Below are positions 1 through 8,591 of a stretch of DNA of 64,000 nt, piece by piece (position 1 is the first letter of the stretch; the number at the start of each line of letters is the position of its first letter). The notes beneath the pieces are model-generated. The model searched no databases, was not told the origin of the DNA, and saw nothing but the letters and a program-made list of their open reading frames with translations. The position numbers and the translations under genes were made by a program. Origin of the DNA: Persicimonas caeni (lineage in GTDB: Bacteria > Myxococcota_A > Bradymonadia > Bradymonadales > Bradymonadaceae); NCBI RefSeq assembly GCF_006517175.1, contig NZ_CP041186.1:558001-622000 (forward strand), in the 5' to 3' direction.

Positions 1-2
1 GC

Positions 3-740
3 TCGGGCGGCCGTGGCGGCTACGAAGGCAGCAACTCCGGAGTCGCCGGCTCGCCGGGCAACTACGGTATCTCGGGCGGCTATGCCGGCTCGTCGAGCGC
101 CGGCGACGGCGGCCCGGGCGGCATGGGTACCGATGGGGCCAATGGAAGCAACGGTCAAGGCGGCTCGGGCGGCCAGGTCCAGAGCGGCTACTGGGTCGGC
201 AATAGCGGCGCCGACGGCGCCACCGGCGAGCACGGCAACGGCGGCGGCGGCGGCGGTGGCGGTGGCGGCCAGGGTGGTTTCTGGGTCAACGATGGCTCGG
301 GCAACGGCGGCGGCGGCGGTGGCGGCGCCGGCTGCGGCGGCCTCGGCGGCACCGGCGGCCAGGCCGGCGGCACCTCGTTTGGCCTCTTCTTCGTCGAATC
401 GACCGGCGTGACCCTCGAAAATAACGTCATCGCGTCGGGCAACGGCGGCAATGGCGGTGCAGGCGGCACCGGCGGCTTCGGCAGTGGCGGTGGCAACGGC
501 GCCAACGGTGGTCAGTACTGCACGAGCGAAGTCGGCGCCGGCGGCGCCGGCGGCGACGGCGGCGACGGCGGCAACGGCGGCAACGGCGGTGGCGGCGCGG
601 GTGGTAACTCCTATGGTATCTACCGCGTCAACACCAACTTGAACCTGCCGGGCACCAACACCATCAGCACCGGCCAAGCTGGCCGCGGCGGCACGTCCTC
701 GGGCAATCCGGGCTCCGACGGCGTCGCCGCTCGTTACTGA
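3..740 (+). CDS. Glycine-rich right-handed beta-helix-like protein (5' end outside window)
   Basis: The reading frame is open to the left edge, so the N-terminus is missing. About 245 residues are visible. They consist largely of GG[A/N/D/T]G repeats, with a poly-glycine run and two non-glycine stretches of the form 'GVTLENNVIASGNGG' and 'NLPGTNTISTGQAGRGG'. Those stretches look like rungs of a parallel beta-helix (PbH1-type, N-N-x-I), with glycine-rich loops decorating the helix. Proteins of this style are usually large, secreted or surface-anchored, but no signal or sorting motif is visible in this fragment. The chain ends directly after the glycine region at a TGA, with no C-terminal anchor. 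Base composition follows the GGC/GGT codon bias. The other long frames here are by-products of this bias. The exact role is unknown; structural surface protein is an inference. Confidence 0.7.
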   Translation, partial: SGGRGGYEGSNSGVAGSPGNYGISGGYAGSSSAGDGGPGGMGTDGANGSNGQGGSGGQVQSGYWVGNSGADGATGEHGNGGGGGGGGGGQGGFWVNDGSGNGGGGGGGAGCGGLGGTGGQAGGTSFGLFFVESTGVTLENNVIASGNGGNGGAGGTGGFGSGGGNGANGGQYCTSEVGAGGAGGDGGDGGNGGNGGGGAGGNSYGIYRVNTNLNLPGTNTISTGQAGRGGTSSGNPGSDGVAARY

Positions 741-784
741 TGCGGCGGTTTCCATCACGCGGTTGTCAAAGCTCCACCCCTAGT

Positions 785-840
785 AATCCCCGTCGTTCGT
801 GCCCATGTTTAAAGACTGCAACGCACTTAACGACGGGGAT
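785..840. repeat. 12-bp inverted repeat in the gap before the sphingomyelinase-like gene
   Basis: Perfect arms ATCCCCGTCGTT (786-797) and AACGACGGGGAT (829-840) are separated by about 31 nt in the 195-bp gap between the glycine-rich gene and the next gene. There is no T-tract, so a simple intrinsic terminator is unlikely. A regulatory site or a long hairpin is possible. The rest of the gap shows nothing recognisable. Confidence 0.45.
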
Positions 841-935
841 GCTCCTGACGTGAACGCGGCCCGTTCGCCGCGGTCCACTCACGCCGGGAGCGATCATGGG
901 GGAAAGGCTCGAACGCCAGCCTTTGGAGCTTTCCA

Positions 936-2117
936 ATGCGAGAGTTCGGAATCGCAAGCATCGTCTTGCTCTTGACGCTGACCTCGGTCAGCAATCCTAC
1001 GATGCGGACGGGGGAGTCCGCACAGGATAGCGTCACAGTCGACACCATCGACCACCGCCCGGTCCAGGAGACCTTGCGGGTGTTGACCTACAATGCCTTC
1101 TTGCGCCCCCCGCCGATCGGCTGGGGCGACAAGACGGCGTGTCGCGCCGAGCAGATCTCCCGCCGGTTGGCCAACGAGCCCATCCCACGTGATATCATTG
1201 CGCTGAACGAGACGTTCGACCGCGACCGGTTGGACACGCTCGCGACCAATTTGCAGGAGCGTTTCCCGTACCAACTTCTCGGCCAACCCGAGTCGCGTGG
1301 ATTTCGCACCAACGGCGGCCTGTCTCTTATGAGCCGCCATCCCATCGAGCACTCCGCCGCCCACACCTTCGAGCGCTGCAGCGGTGACTTCAACGATTGT
1401 CTGGCCACCAAGGGCTTTCTGTGGGCGTTGGTGCGCGTATCGAACAACCTCAAGGTCAACGTCATCGTCACCCACATGAACTCCGGTGGGGACGAGAGCG
1501 CGCGCAGAGCCCGGGCCAGCCAACTCGCCCAGATCCAGCGCTTCATGGACTCTCAGCCGATGCTCGACCGGTGGCCAACCGTGTTGATGGGAGACCTCAA
1601 CGTCAACGGGCTTCGCTGGCGGCCGCGCCACCCCGAGTCGGGCGACCTGACCGAATATGCCACGGCGATGGCGCAGCTAGGCAACACGTGCGCGCAGTGC
1701 GAGACGGCTGCTTGCTTCGCCGCCTGCCGTCCATTTCCGGTCGACGCCTTCCGCAGGCACACCGGCAAATGGTCCTTCGATGCCGCCGGCACCCGTCAGG
1801 CGAGCACCTACAACTGCAGCGGGCAGAATATGGCTCCTTGCACCGACCTCAACGTCGGCGAGCAGTGGCGCGAGCGCATGCGCCTGGATTACGTGCTGCA
1901 TTTCGGACCGCCGGCGCTTGTCCCCGACATGGCCGTCGAGGTGCTCAACGCGTCGTCGCTCGACTTCAAGAACAACGTGTGCGGCACGACCTATCTGTCG
2001 GACCACCAGGGCGTCGAAGCGACCCTCGAGATCCGGCGCGAGCCCGACTTAAACGCCGCGTTTGTGCCCCCATCCCGCGCCCACAATCTTGGCCAACAAA
2101 TCGAAATCTCTCGGTAA
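936..2117 (+). CDS. Secreted endonuclease/exonuclease/phosphatase-family protein, neutral sphingomyelinase-like
   Basis: A 393-residue protein with a hydrophobic N-terminus (about residues 5-20) consistent with export. The EEP fold motifs occur in order: 'RVLTYNAFLRPP' near residue 50, 'DIIALNETFD' (metal-binding Glu), 'GGLSLMSRHPI', 'IVTHMNSG', 'GDLNVNG' and, at the C-terminus, 'RLDYVLHF' followed by 'SDHQGVEATLEI' (the catalytic Asp-His pair). The order and spacing resemble bacterial neutral sphingomyelinases/phospholipases C more than DNases, but specificity cannot be fixed from sequence. A Cys-rich insert ('CAQCETAACFAAC') lies around residues 248-262, which fits a disulfide-bonded extracytoplasmic protein. 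The ATG at 936 is supported by a GGAG seven bases upstream. It probably hydrolyses phosphodiesters of lipids or nucleic acids outside the cell; the substrate is an inference. Confidence 0.8.
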   Translation: MREFGIASIVLLLTLTSVSNPTMRTGESAQDSVTVDTIDHRPVQETLRVLTYNAFLRPPPIGWGDKTACRAEQISRRLANEPIPRDIIALNETFDRDRLDTLATNLQERFPYQLLGQPESRGFRTNGGLSLMSRHPIEHSAAHTFERCSGDFNDCLATKGFLWALVRVSNNLKVNVIVTHMNSGGDESARRARASQLAQIQRFMDSQPMLDRWPTVLMGDLNVNGLRWRPRHPESGDLTEYATAMAQLGNTCAQCETAACFAACRPFPVDAFRRHTGKWSFDAAGTRQASTYNCSGQNMAPCTDLNVGEQWRERMRLDYVLHFGPPALVPDMAVEVLNASSLDFKNNVCGTTYLSDHQGVEATLEIRREPDLNAAFVPPSRAHNLGQQIEISR

Positions 2118-2258
2118 AATGCACGCGCAAATGTCAGTCGCGCTTGCGTGGCAGGTATGCGACTGGCAGACTGGTCGAGCAAGACGACTGCGCTGACGAC
2201 CGCCGGCCTCTGTCGTCCGGCGGCACGCGCCCTCTTTGCTCCGACGTGGCCAGACTCC

Positions 2259-3161
2259 ATGTATCACGCCGATCCCACATTCAATCGCGTTTTGACGGTG
2301 TTCCTCGAGCAGGACCATGCCAGCCTGACCCCGTCATTCATCGCCTATGAGCTCGATCTGACGTCGCGCGCGGCCGAGCAGTTGCTCGATGAGATGGTCA
2401 AGCGCTCCTTGCTCGATCTCGATTTCGACGACAACGGCCAGCTCTACTACACGGTGAGCGCGGACGCGAAGTTCGAGATCGAGCAACGACGCGAAGAGCA
2501 ACGAAGAGAGGCGGCGAGCGTCTCCCGCGCACCGCAGGTGCAAGCGCACGCTCCCCGAAACGACTGGCGGCAGCCGCACGGTTTTGACGGCGCCGTCGGC
2601 TCGGCCGCCCCGCAGGCACCACCGCGCGTGCAGCAGCCGCCCTACCGGTCCCGCCGCCAACCCGCCCCTGATGCTCAATCGCCCGACGGCTGTGACGGCA
2701 CCGCCGGCTACCCGTCCGACTCATGGGACACCGACGGCGCTGCGATGACATTGGCGGATGGTCCCTGGGAGCCGACGCAGCCCCATCGTCCCCCAGCGCA
2801 CCACGACGGGCGGCGTCGCCGCGAGGGCGAAAGTCATCATCACGGCCAGGACCTCGTGCGCTACCAGCAGCGCGACCTGATGACGCACCGGCAGGCTGAC
2901 CCGATGGTCGCCGCCCTACTGAGCATGCTCTTTGTGGGGACTGGCCAGATCTACAACCGTGAGGTCGGCAAAGGCCTGGCGATGTTCGTAAGCTGCGCGG
3001 TCCTCTGGCTCTTCTCGATGGGCTGGATCGTCAACGTCTGGGCGGTCGTCGACGCCTATGGCGTCGCCGCCCGCAACCGCCTGCGTAACGACCGGATGCG
3101 CAACGACCGGATGCCCAACGACCGGATGCCCAACGACAAGGCGCGCACCGAACTCACCTGA
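2259..3161 (+). CDS. TM2-domain membrane protein with N-terminal winged-helix-like segment
   Basis: About 300 residues. Residues 1-65 ('MYHADPTFNRVLTVFLEQD...') look like a small winged-helix or wHTH unit. A long Pro/Arg/His-rich disordered linker follows. Near residues 215-280 there is a TM2 domain: 'ADPMVAALLSMLFVGTGQIYN' then two hydrophobic spans ending 'WAVVDAYGVAARN'. The C-terminus carries a short repeat (RNDRM/PNDRM about four times). The ATG at 2259 was preferred over an upstream in-frame start at 2148 because the first 37 residues would be low-complexity and unrelated to the domain; no clear ribosome site decides it. The gene converges on and overlaps the next gene by 8 bp. TM2 proteins are poorly understood membrane proteins; no function is assigned. 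Confidence 0.75.
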   Translation: MYHADPTFNRVLTVFLEQDHASLTPSFIAYELDLTSRAAEQLLDEMVKRSLLDLDFDDNGQLYYTVSADAKFEIEQRREEQRREAASVSRAPQVQAHAPRNDWRQPHGFDGAVGSAAPQAPPRVQQPPYRSRRQPAPDAQSPDGCDGTAGYPSDSWDTDGAAMTLADGPWEPTQPHRPPAHHDGRRRREGESHHHGQDLVRYQQRDLMTHRQADPMVAALLSMLFVGTGQIYNREVGKGLAMFVSCAVLWLFSMGWIVNVWAVVDAYGVAARNRLRNDRMRNDRMPNDRMPNDKARTELT

Positions 3162-6100
3162 CTGCGCCTCCCCCTTCGCCTTTCGCCTCGCCCGTGGGGC
3201 GCCGCCGCGACGCCCAAACCCACCCGAACAACGCCAGCAGCGCCAGCGCACCTTCAGCCGGTGCGCCGGTGCTATTACACCCACAGCCGCCGGCTTCGCT
3301 GACGAGTTGCGGACAACCGCTCTCCGTGGTCCCGATTTGACGAGGGCACTCGTCGTCGACGTCGGCAAACTCGTCACCGTCCGTGTCATCATCGCATTCG
3401 TCGCCGAGCCCATCGTTGTCGAGATCGATCTGCTCGGGGTTGCCAATCAACGGGCAGTTGTCGTCGGCGTTGACCAACCCGTCGGCGTCGGCATCGTCGT
3501 CACAGGCGTCGCCCACGCCGTCGCCATCGACGTCGCCCTGCTCTTCGTTGGGCAGGTCGAGGCAATTGTCGGCATCATCGTTGACACCATCGCCGTCGAC
3601 GTCGGCATCACACAGGTCCCCCTGACCGTCACCGTCGAAGTCGGACTGGTCCGGGTTTACCACCAGCGGGCAGTTGTCGAGATCGTTTTGGTGGCCGTCG
3701 CCATCGGTGTCGCCGTCGCAGACATCACCGACGCCGTTGCCGTCCGCGTCGGCCTGGTCTGCGTTCTCCACGATCCGACAGTTATCCTGGTTGTCGCCCA
3801 CACCGTCGCCGTCCGAGTCCTCGTCGCGATAATCGGGCGTGCCGTCGCCGTCGGTGTCGACCGGCGCGGTCTGCAGGTCGTCGTCGCCGGCTTCGTCAGC
3901 GTCGCTCACGCCATCACCGTCCGAGTCGTCGTCGAGCGCGTCGATCGTTCCATCTGCGTCGGTGTCACGAGGCGCTGCGATGTCGCCAACTTCGTCCCAA
4001 TCGCCGATTCCGTCCGAATCGGTGTCGGGGTCCATCGGGTCGAGCCCCACAGGCGTTTCGACAAGGTCGGCGAGTCCGTCATTGTCCGAATCGTCGTCGC
4101 AGGCATCGCCCTGCCCGTCGCCGTCGGCGTCGCTCTGGTCGGGGTTTTCGACCGTGCGGCAGTTGTCCTCGGCATCGGCCACTGTGTCGTCGTCCGAGTC
4201 GTCGTCACGATAGTCAGGCGTGCCGTCGCCGTCGGTGTCGACCGGCGCGGTCTGCAGGTCGTCGTCGCCGGCTTCGTCGGCGTCGCTCACGCCGTCACCG
4301 TCCGAGTCGTCGTCGAGCGCGTCGATGGTCCCATCGGAGTCGGTGTCGACCGGCGCGTGGACCGCGCCGAGCTCCTCGCCGTCGAGGATCCCGTCGCCGT
4401 CGGTGTCCGGGTTCGAGGAATCGAGGCCCAGCGCGCTCTCACCGCCGTCAGGTGCCCCATCGGCGTCCGTATCGTCGACGTTGACGGTGATGTCGACATC
4501 ACGGGTCACCTCGAGGTTGCCATCCGAAGCGACCAGCGTCGCCACCCAGGTGCCGCCGTCGGCGTAGCCCGGTGTCCACGAGAAAGCGCCCGTGGAGGCA
4601 TCGGTGCTCGCCGAAGACGGAAGGCCCCGAACAGCGTAAGTGATCGCGTCACCATCAGCGTCGTTCGCGGCGAGCGCAAACGTCAGCGCCTGGCCCTGCT
4701 GGGCGCTCAGCGGACCACTCGGCGTCGGCGAGACAAACTCGGGCGCGTCGGCCAGCGGGCGCACCGTGATGGTGACCGTGGCGGGGTTCGAATCGGAGGT
4801 GCCGTCGTTAGCCACATAGGCAAAAGAGTCCGAGCCGGCATAGTCGGCATTCGGCACGTACTCGAAAGACCCGTCGGCGTGGAGCGTCAGAGTGCCGTGG
4901 CTAGGCGAGGCATGCGTCGCAGCGGTCAGTGTATCGTTGTCGCCGTCGGTGTCGTCGACCAGCAGGCCCTGGACGGCGCTCACCGTCAGCGTCCCGTCCT
5001 CGTCGACCGAGTAGCTGTCGTCGTTCGCCACCGGCGCGGGATCGCCTGCATCACAGACACCGTCACCATCAGCGTCAGGACCGTCGTTGGCCGGGTCGGC
5101 ATCGCTCGCCGAACCAAACCCATCGACGCCCACCGAGCAGTCGTCGCACGAGTCGAGATCCTCGTCGCCGCATACGTTCGGGTCGAGCGAACTCGGATCC
5201 GTGCCGTCGTTTCGTCCGTCATTATCGTCGTCGGCATCACCGGCGTTGCACTGGCCGTCTCCGTCGGTGTCAGTGCCGTCGTTATTCGGCCGCGAATCGG
5301 CGCTCGAGCCGAAGCCGTCGACGCCCACCGAGCAGTCGTCACACGTATCGGCATCGCTGTCGCCACATACCGTCGGGTCGAGCGGTTGCGGGTCATTCGA
5401 ATCGCTCACACCGTCGTTGTCGTCATCAGCATCGCACGCATCGCCCTGCCCGTCCGAATCGGTGTCGGTCTGCGAGGCATTGCTCACCGATGGGCAGTTG
5501 TCGTTCCCGTCGGTGATTCCGTCTCCGTCGGCGTCCAACGAGAACCGAACCGCCGTGCTCGCTTCGGTCGGCGGCGCGGCCACGCTGTTCAGGTAAGCAG
5601 TCGCCTCGGTGCCGGCGGCGTTCTCAACCCCGACGGTATGGCTCCCGCTGTCAGCCTGGGCGTCCATGAAGTGGATCTCGATGAGGTTGGACGTCTCGTG
5701 CAGGTGCAACTGCAGGCTGACCGTCGCGGTCGTGTTGCTGAAATGCTGGATATCCAGAAATTCGAGCACAAACGTGCGACTGGGGGCGCTGCCAACGGTC
5801 TGGTAGCGAATGCTTCCCCCCTCGGGCGGGTCCAGGTCTTCCCACCAGAGTGCGATGAGATTATTCGGATCGCCCGAGTCGGGCAGGCTGTCGCCCGAGC
5901 AGCAACCGCTGTTGGTCGAACTCCCGTCGAAGGTCACGAAGCCGTTCGAGCCCACCCGAAGACTGGTGTACGTCGTACCGTAAAACTCGAACCCAAACCC
6001 GATGGAGATGCTCGACGAAATGGCATCGTCGCTCAGCGACACACTGGTCGGGGAGCGCAGCAAGATCGGAGAGTAGGTTGGACCTCCCGGATCGGAACTG

Positions 6101-6216
6101 TGGGCAACGGAGTAGGACTGAGCAGAGGCAGCGGTGGCACTGGCAGCGACCGCGAGGAATGCGCCGAGCGCGATGAGCTTCGTAATGTGGCGGTACAACG
6201 TGGAACTCCCGTACAA
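3154..6216 (-). CDS. Secreted multidomain thrombospondin type-3 repeat protein with MYXO-CTERM-like tail
   Basis: 1020 residues. A signal peptide (about residues 1-33, ending 'ATAASAQ') precedes a beta-rich globular region (about 34-230, 'FGFEFYGTTYTSLRVGSNGFVTF'). TSP3-type calcium-binding repeats follow ('[19 protein letters not shown]...'). A cadherin-like/VCBS-type unit comes next ('ANDDSYSVDEDGTLTV' to 'NPATVTITV'), then an Ig-like unit ('LSAQQGQALTFALAANDADGD'). A long second block of D-x-D-x-D-G TSP3 repeats reaches about residue 970. The C-terminus has 'GGCGC', a hydrophobic span and an Arg cluster (WASRRR), the layout of MYXO-CTERM sorting signals. It is probably exported, calcium-stabilised and processed to the surface. 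The start at 6216 gives a complete signal peptide. The 3' end overlaps the TM2 gene. Confidence 0.85.
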   Translation of the reverse strand: MYGSSTLYRHITKLIALGAFLAVAASATAASAQSYSVAHSSDPGGPTYSPILLRSPTSVSLSDDAISSSISIGFGFEFYGTTYTSLRVGSNGFVTFDGSSTNSGCCSGDSLPDSGDPNNLIALWWEDLDPPEGGSIRYQTVGSAPSRTFVLEFLDIQHFSNTTATVSLQLHLHETSNLIEIHFMDAQADSGSHTVGVENAAGTEATAYLNSVAAPPTEASTAVRFSLDADGDGITDGNDNCPSVSNASQTDTDSDGQGDACDADDDNDGVSDSNDPQPLDPTVCGDSDADTCDDCSVGVDGFGSSADSRPNNDGTDTDGDGQCNAGDADDDNDGRNDGTDPSSLDPNVCGDEDLDSCDDCSVGVDGFGSASDADPANDGPDADGDGVCDAGDPAPVANDDSYSVDEDGTLTVSAVQGLLVDDTDGDNDTLTAATHASPSHGTLTLHADGSFEYVPNADYAGSDSFAYVANDGTSDSNPATVTITVRPLADAPEFVSPTPSGPLSAQQGQALTFALAANDADGDAITYAVRGLPSSASTDASTGAFSWTPGYADGGTWVATLVASDGNLEVTRDVDITVNVDDTDADGAPDGGESALGLDSSNPDTDGDGILDGEELGAVHAPVDTDSDGTIDALDDDSDGDGVSDADEAGDDDLQTAPVDTDGDGTPDYRDDDSDDDTVADAEDNCRTVENPDQSDADGDGQGDACDDDSDNDGLADLVETPVGLDPMDPDTDSDGIGDWDEVGDIAAPRDTDADGTIDALDDDSDGDGVSDADEAGDDDLQTAPVDTDGDGTPDYRDEDSDGDGVGDNQDNCRIVENADQADADGNGVGDVCDGDTDGDGHQNDLDNCPLVVNPDQSDFDGDGQGDLCDADVDGDGVNDDADNCLDLPNEEQGDVDGDGVGDACDDDADADGLVNADDNCPLIGNPEQIDLDNDGLGDECDDDTDGDEFADVDDECPRQIGTTESGCPQLVSEAGGCGCNSTGAPAEGALALLALFGWVWASRRRPTGEAKGEGGGAVR
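3822..4326 (-). repeat. Pair of 124-bp direct repeats inside the TSP3 gene
   Basis: The segments 3822-3945 and 4203-4326 are nearly identical, 381 bp apart (127 codons, in frame). They encode the same stretch twice, with the core 'DDDLQTAPVDTDGDGTPDYR'. This is an internal duplication that enlarges the calcium-binding region. Confidence 0.8.
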
Positions 6217-6311
6217 CTACTGCACTGCGATAGGGAAAACAGCGAGATTCAAAGAATTTCTCGCTCCACGTTAGCAGCCCGAGGGGCTTGGCTCAAACTG
6301 GAAGGGTTCCA

Positions 6312-6764
6312 TTATGGGCGACGTCGGCGTTCGGCGAGGTTTTCGCTCGAGACCACCCGAGCCAGGTTGGTCATTTCGCTGGCGAAATACCCCACGATAT
6401 CGTCGAAGGCGATGATGCCGACCAGCGCGTCGTTACGGTCTACGACGGGCACTCGGCGAACTCCGTTGGCGCGCATCGTGCGAAGCACCGTCTCGAGGTC
6501 GTCCTCCTCGCGCACCAAAATGATCACGTCGGTCATGATGTCGCCGACGTTCAGCCGCGAGACGTCGCCTCCCTTGGTGGCCACCCCGGAGATAACGATA
6601 TCGCGATCGGTGAGCATGCCGATGGGAAAGTCGTGGCCGTCTTTCTTCTTGATGACCACGAGATCACCGACGTGCGAATTGCGCATGCGGATGGCGGCGT
6701 CGACGATGCTCAACTCGCGCTGTGCAGTCTTGACTCCTCGCGTACAGAGTTTGCCTGCGTCCAT
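6312..6764 (-). CDS. Tandem CBS-domain protein
   Basis: 150 residues from the ATG at 6764, which has a strong GGAGG five bases upstream; a longer in-frame start at 6800 lacks this. Two CBS units cover nearly the whole chain. The first ends 'PIGMLTDRDIVISGV' with the usual T-D-R-D signature. The second runs from 'VGDIMTDVIILVREEDDLETVLRTMRANGVRRVPVVD' to 'LVGIIAFDDIVGYF'. Stand-alone CBS pairs bind adenine nucleotides and act as sensory modules. No partner domain is fused here. It lies 51 bp downstream of the next minus-strand gene and may be co-transcribed with it. The ligand and partner are unknown. Confidence 0.88.
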   Translation of the reverse strand: MDAGKLCTRGVKTAQRELSIVDAAIRMRNSHVGDLVVIKKKDGHDFPIGMLTDRDIVISGVATKGGDVSRLNVGDIMTDVIILVREEDDLETVLRTMRANGVRRVPVVDRNDALVGIIAFDDIVGYFASEMTNLARVVSSENLAERRRRP

Positions 6765-6815
6765 GGCTCCTCCGGTGGTGGGGTGCTCGAAAGACGTCAC
6801 ACCACGTGAAGATAA

Positions 6816-7766
6816 TCACGCCTGGGGACGCTCCAACGTCGACTGCTCGGGCATGGCGCGTCTGCTGATGAGCCGGCCTGGAAAGCGTGAGTTGCACGAC
6901 ATGACGTGCGTGATGGCGTTGGTGTCGTACTCGTCGCCCGAAGAAAAGTGGTCGAAGTAAGCATTGAGCTTGTGAACCCGGTCGACAGGCGCGTCGACTG
7001 CCTGCAGACCGACCGACACCCCGTAGTTGGTGAACCGAAACTTGGTGTGCGGCATATGCGGGTGGCGCGAAAAATAGCCCGGCGGCTCGATCCACATCGA
7101 GTCGAGCGTCTGCAGCGACCGCTCGCGCTGCACGCGCGCCCACGGCTCGTCGGGGTAGAAGTGACAGATCCAAAGCATCATCCCCAGCGCCAGGTCCTGG
7201 GTGATGTCGAGGTGCGGGTATTGTCGCTCGACGATGGCACGCATGTCGGCGATCTCGGTGTCGAGGCAACCCGCTTTGGCGTCCGATTCTTGGAGCATGC
7301 GGTAGACCACGTAGCCGTGGAAGGCGTCGAGCGCGCCGTAGCCGTAGCCTGGATAGCGCCCCGACAAGTCTTCCTTCATCTTCCAGACGACCCCTCGATC
7401 GGGTCGAACGAAAGCCTCGTGGACCTCGCGGACTAGCGCAATGGCCTGATCTTGGTACTCGGGCTTGTGACGGCCGAGCTCGTGCAGCGCGTACATCCAC
7501 ATCGCCAAGTAGTGATAGTACTGCCCGTCGCGATCGGGCTCCTCACCGATACGCAGCCCACGCGGCCGGCCCAGCACCCGGTCGACCTGAGCGACCACCC
7601 ACTCGGCCTCGTCGAGATAACGCCGCCGCCCCAGCTCTTCGTACAACGACACCAACAAGACCACGCCGAACGCATCGGTCCACAGGTAGCGAAGGCCGTT
7701 GGGCCAAATCTTTTGTTGGCGCATCCAAGCCAACTTGTCGAGAACCCAGTCGATCTCGCGTAGCAT
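6816..7766 (-). CDS. Unknown protein, possibly an alpha/alpha-toroid fold
   Basis: 316 residues, no signal peptide, rich in Trp, Tyr and His. The ATG at 7766 has GAGGA six bases upstream. Repeated helical segments with 'WTDAFGVVLLVSLYEELGRR', 'DGQYYHYLAMWMYALHELGR' and 'GYGYGALDAFHGYVVYRML' are spaced as in (alpha/alpha) barrels of glycoside-hydrolase or epimerase type, and 'DITQDLALGMMLWI' continues this rhythm. I do not recognise a defined family or catalytic motif; the fold suggestion is an inference. It is followed by the CBS gene 51 bp downstream. Confidence 0.7.
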   Translation of the reverse strand: MLREIDWVLDKLAWMRQQKIWPNGLRYLWTDAFGVVLLVSLYEELGRRRYLDEAEWVVAQVDRVLGRPRGLRIGEEPDRDGQYYHYLAMWMYALHELGRHKPEYQDQAIALVREVHEAFVRPDRGVVWKMKEDLSGRYPGYGYGALDAFHGYVVYRMLQESDAKAGCLDTEIADMRAIVERQYPHLDITQDLALGMMLWICHFYPDEPWARVQRERSLQTLDSMWIEPPGYFSRHPHMPHTKFRFTNYGVSVGLQAVDAPVDRVHKLNAYFDHFSSGDEYDTNAITHVMSCNSRFPGRLISRRAMPEQSTLERPQA

Positions 7767-7839
7767 GAGAGTTCCTCGGGCAGCGTTCGATCACAATTTA
7801 CTACCACTTGAATCTCGGCCGCAGCCGTTTTGCGTCAAA

Positions 7840-8484
7840 TCAGAACTCCCTGCGCACGAAAAACTGAGCCTGGCCGGCCACCTCGTACTCCGTCTCAATA
7901 GCGCGGCTGCCGTCGAGCGCGAGGGTGGGCTGGTGGTGATGCCCTCCGGGTCCGGGACCATGGACCGGCTCGCCCATGGTAAACACGCGGATATTGCTGC
8001 CGAGCTTGAGGCCCCACAGGTCGAGTTCACCACCGACGCCGACAAACGCGGCAGCCAACAGCTTGGTCTCGGTGGCCGTCTCCATGGAGATCTTGGTCCA
8101 CTCGGGCCCGACTCCGGCTTGGATGTAGGGAGAGATGATGAAGTCGGGATACAGTCTCAGCCCGGCAGCGCCCAGAACGGTCGCCGACTGGCGGTCCATC
8201 CCCGAAGCAATGACCTCGCCGATGGCGTGATAGTAATCGAGAGACAGCTCGGCGAAGAGATACTTGCCGAAGTCGGCCGTGCCGAATAGCCCCACGCCGT
8301 CCATCCGGCAGTCGTCCCAGGTCAAAGTGCCTTCCTCGGTCACCTCGCGGAACCCGTAACCGCCCACACGTGCTCCCGCGCCCAGTGTGATGGTGTCGTC
8401 GTCTGGTTTCTTCTCGGCGCTCGCAGGTGCTGCGGCAAGAAATGTCAGAGCGGCGAGCATCCCAACAAAAGCGTGCATGCGCAT
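7840..8484 (-). CDS. Small outer-membrane beta-barrel-like protein
   Basis: About 214 residues. A signal peptide ('MHAFVGMLAALTFLAAAPASAEKK') is followed by alternating hydrophobic/polar strands rich in Gly, Tyr and Phe ('GLFGTADFGKYLFAELSLDYYHA', 'SPYIQAGVGPEWTKI', 'GLKLGSNIRVFTM'), ending in a C-terminal Phe ('FFVRREF'), typical of outer-membrane barrels. A His/Gly-rich loop ('GPGPGGHHH') near residue 185 is notable. The ATG at 8484 was chosen because a GGAGG lies five bases upstream; an ATG twelve bases earlier contains that GGAGG. It may be a porin-like or OmpW/OmpA-like barrel; the specific family is not clear. Confidence 0.7.
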   Translation of the reverse strand: MRMHAFVGMLAALTFLAAAPASAEKKPDDDTITLGAGARVGGYGFREVTEEGTLTWDDCRMDGVGLFGTADFGKYLFAELSLDYYHAIGEVIASGMDRQSATVLGAAGLRLYPDFIISPYIQAGVGPEWTKISMETATETKLLAAAFVGVGGELDLWGLKLGSNIRVFTMGEPVHGPGPGGHHHQPTLALDGSRAIETEYEVAGQAQFFVRREF

Positions 8485-8591
8485 CCTAGCCTCCATGAAG
8501 CAGTCGTGTGTCGAGTCTTCATGGAGTTAGTCGCAGCAGACTCTCATTTTTGTGCATCGCCGCTCGACATTTTTTCGACAATTGCTGGCGC

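Noticed and set aside
786-840. The 12-bp inverted repeat as an intrinsic terminator
   Set aside because: The 31-nt loop is long and no T-run follows on either strand.
3058-6960. A 1300-codon plus-strand open frame
   Set aside because: It lies antisense to the TSP3 gene, whose GAC/GTC-rich code leaves no stops on the other strand. Its translation is a Val/Arg repeat without domain structure and it runs over two further real genes.
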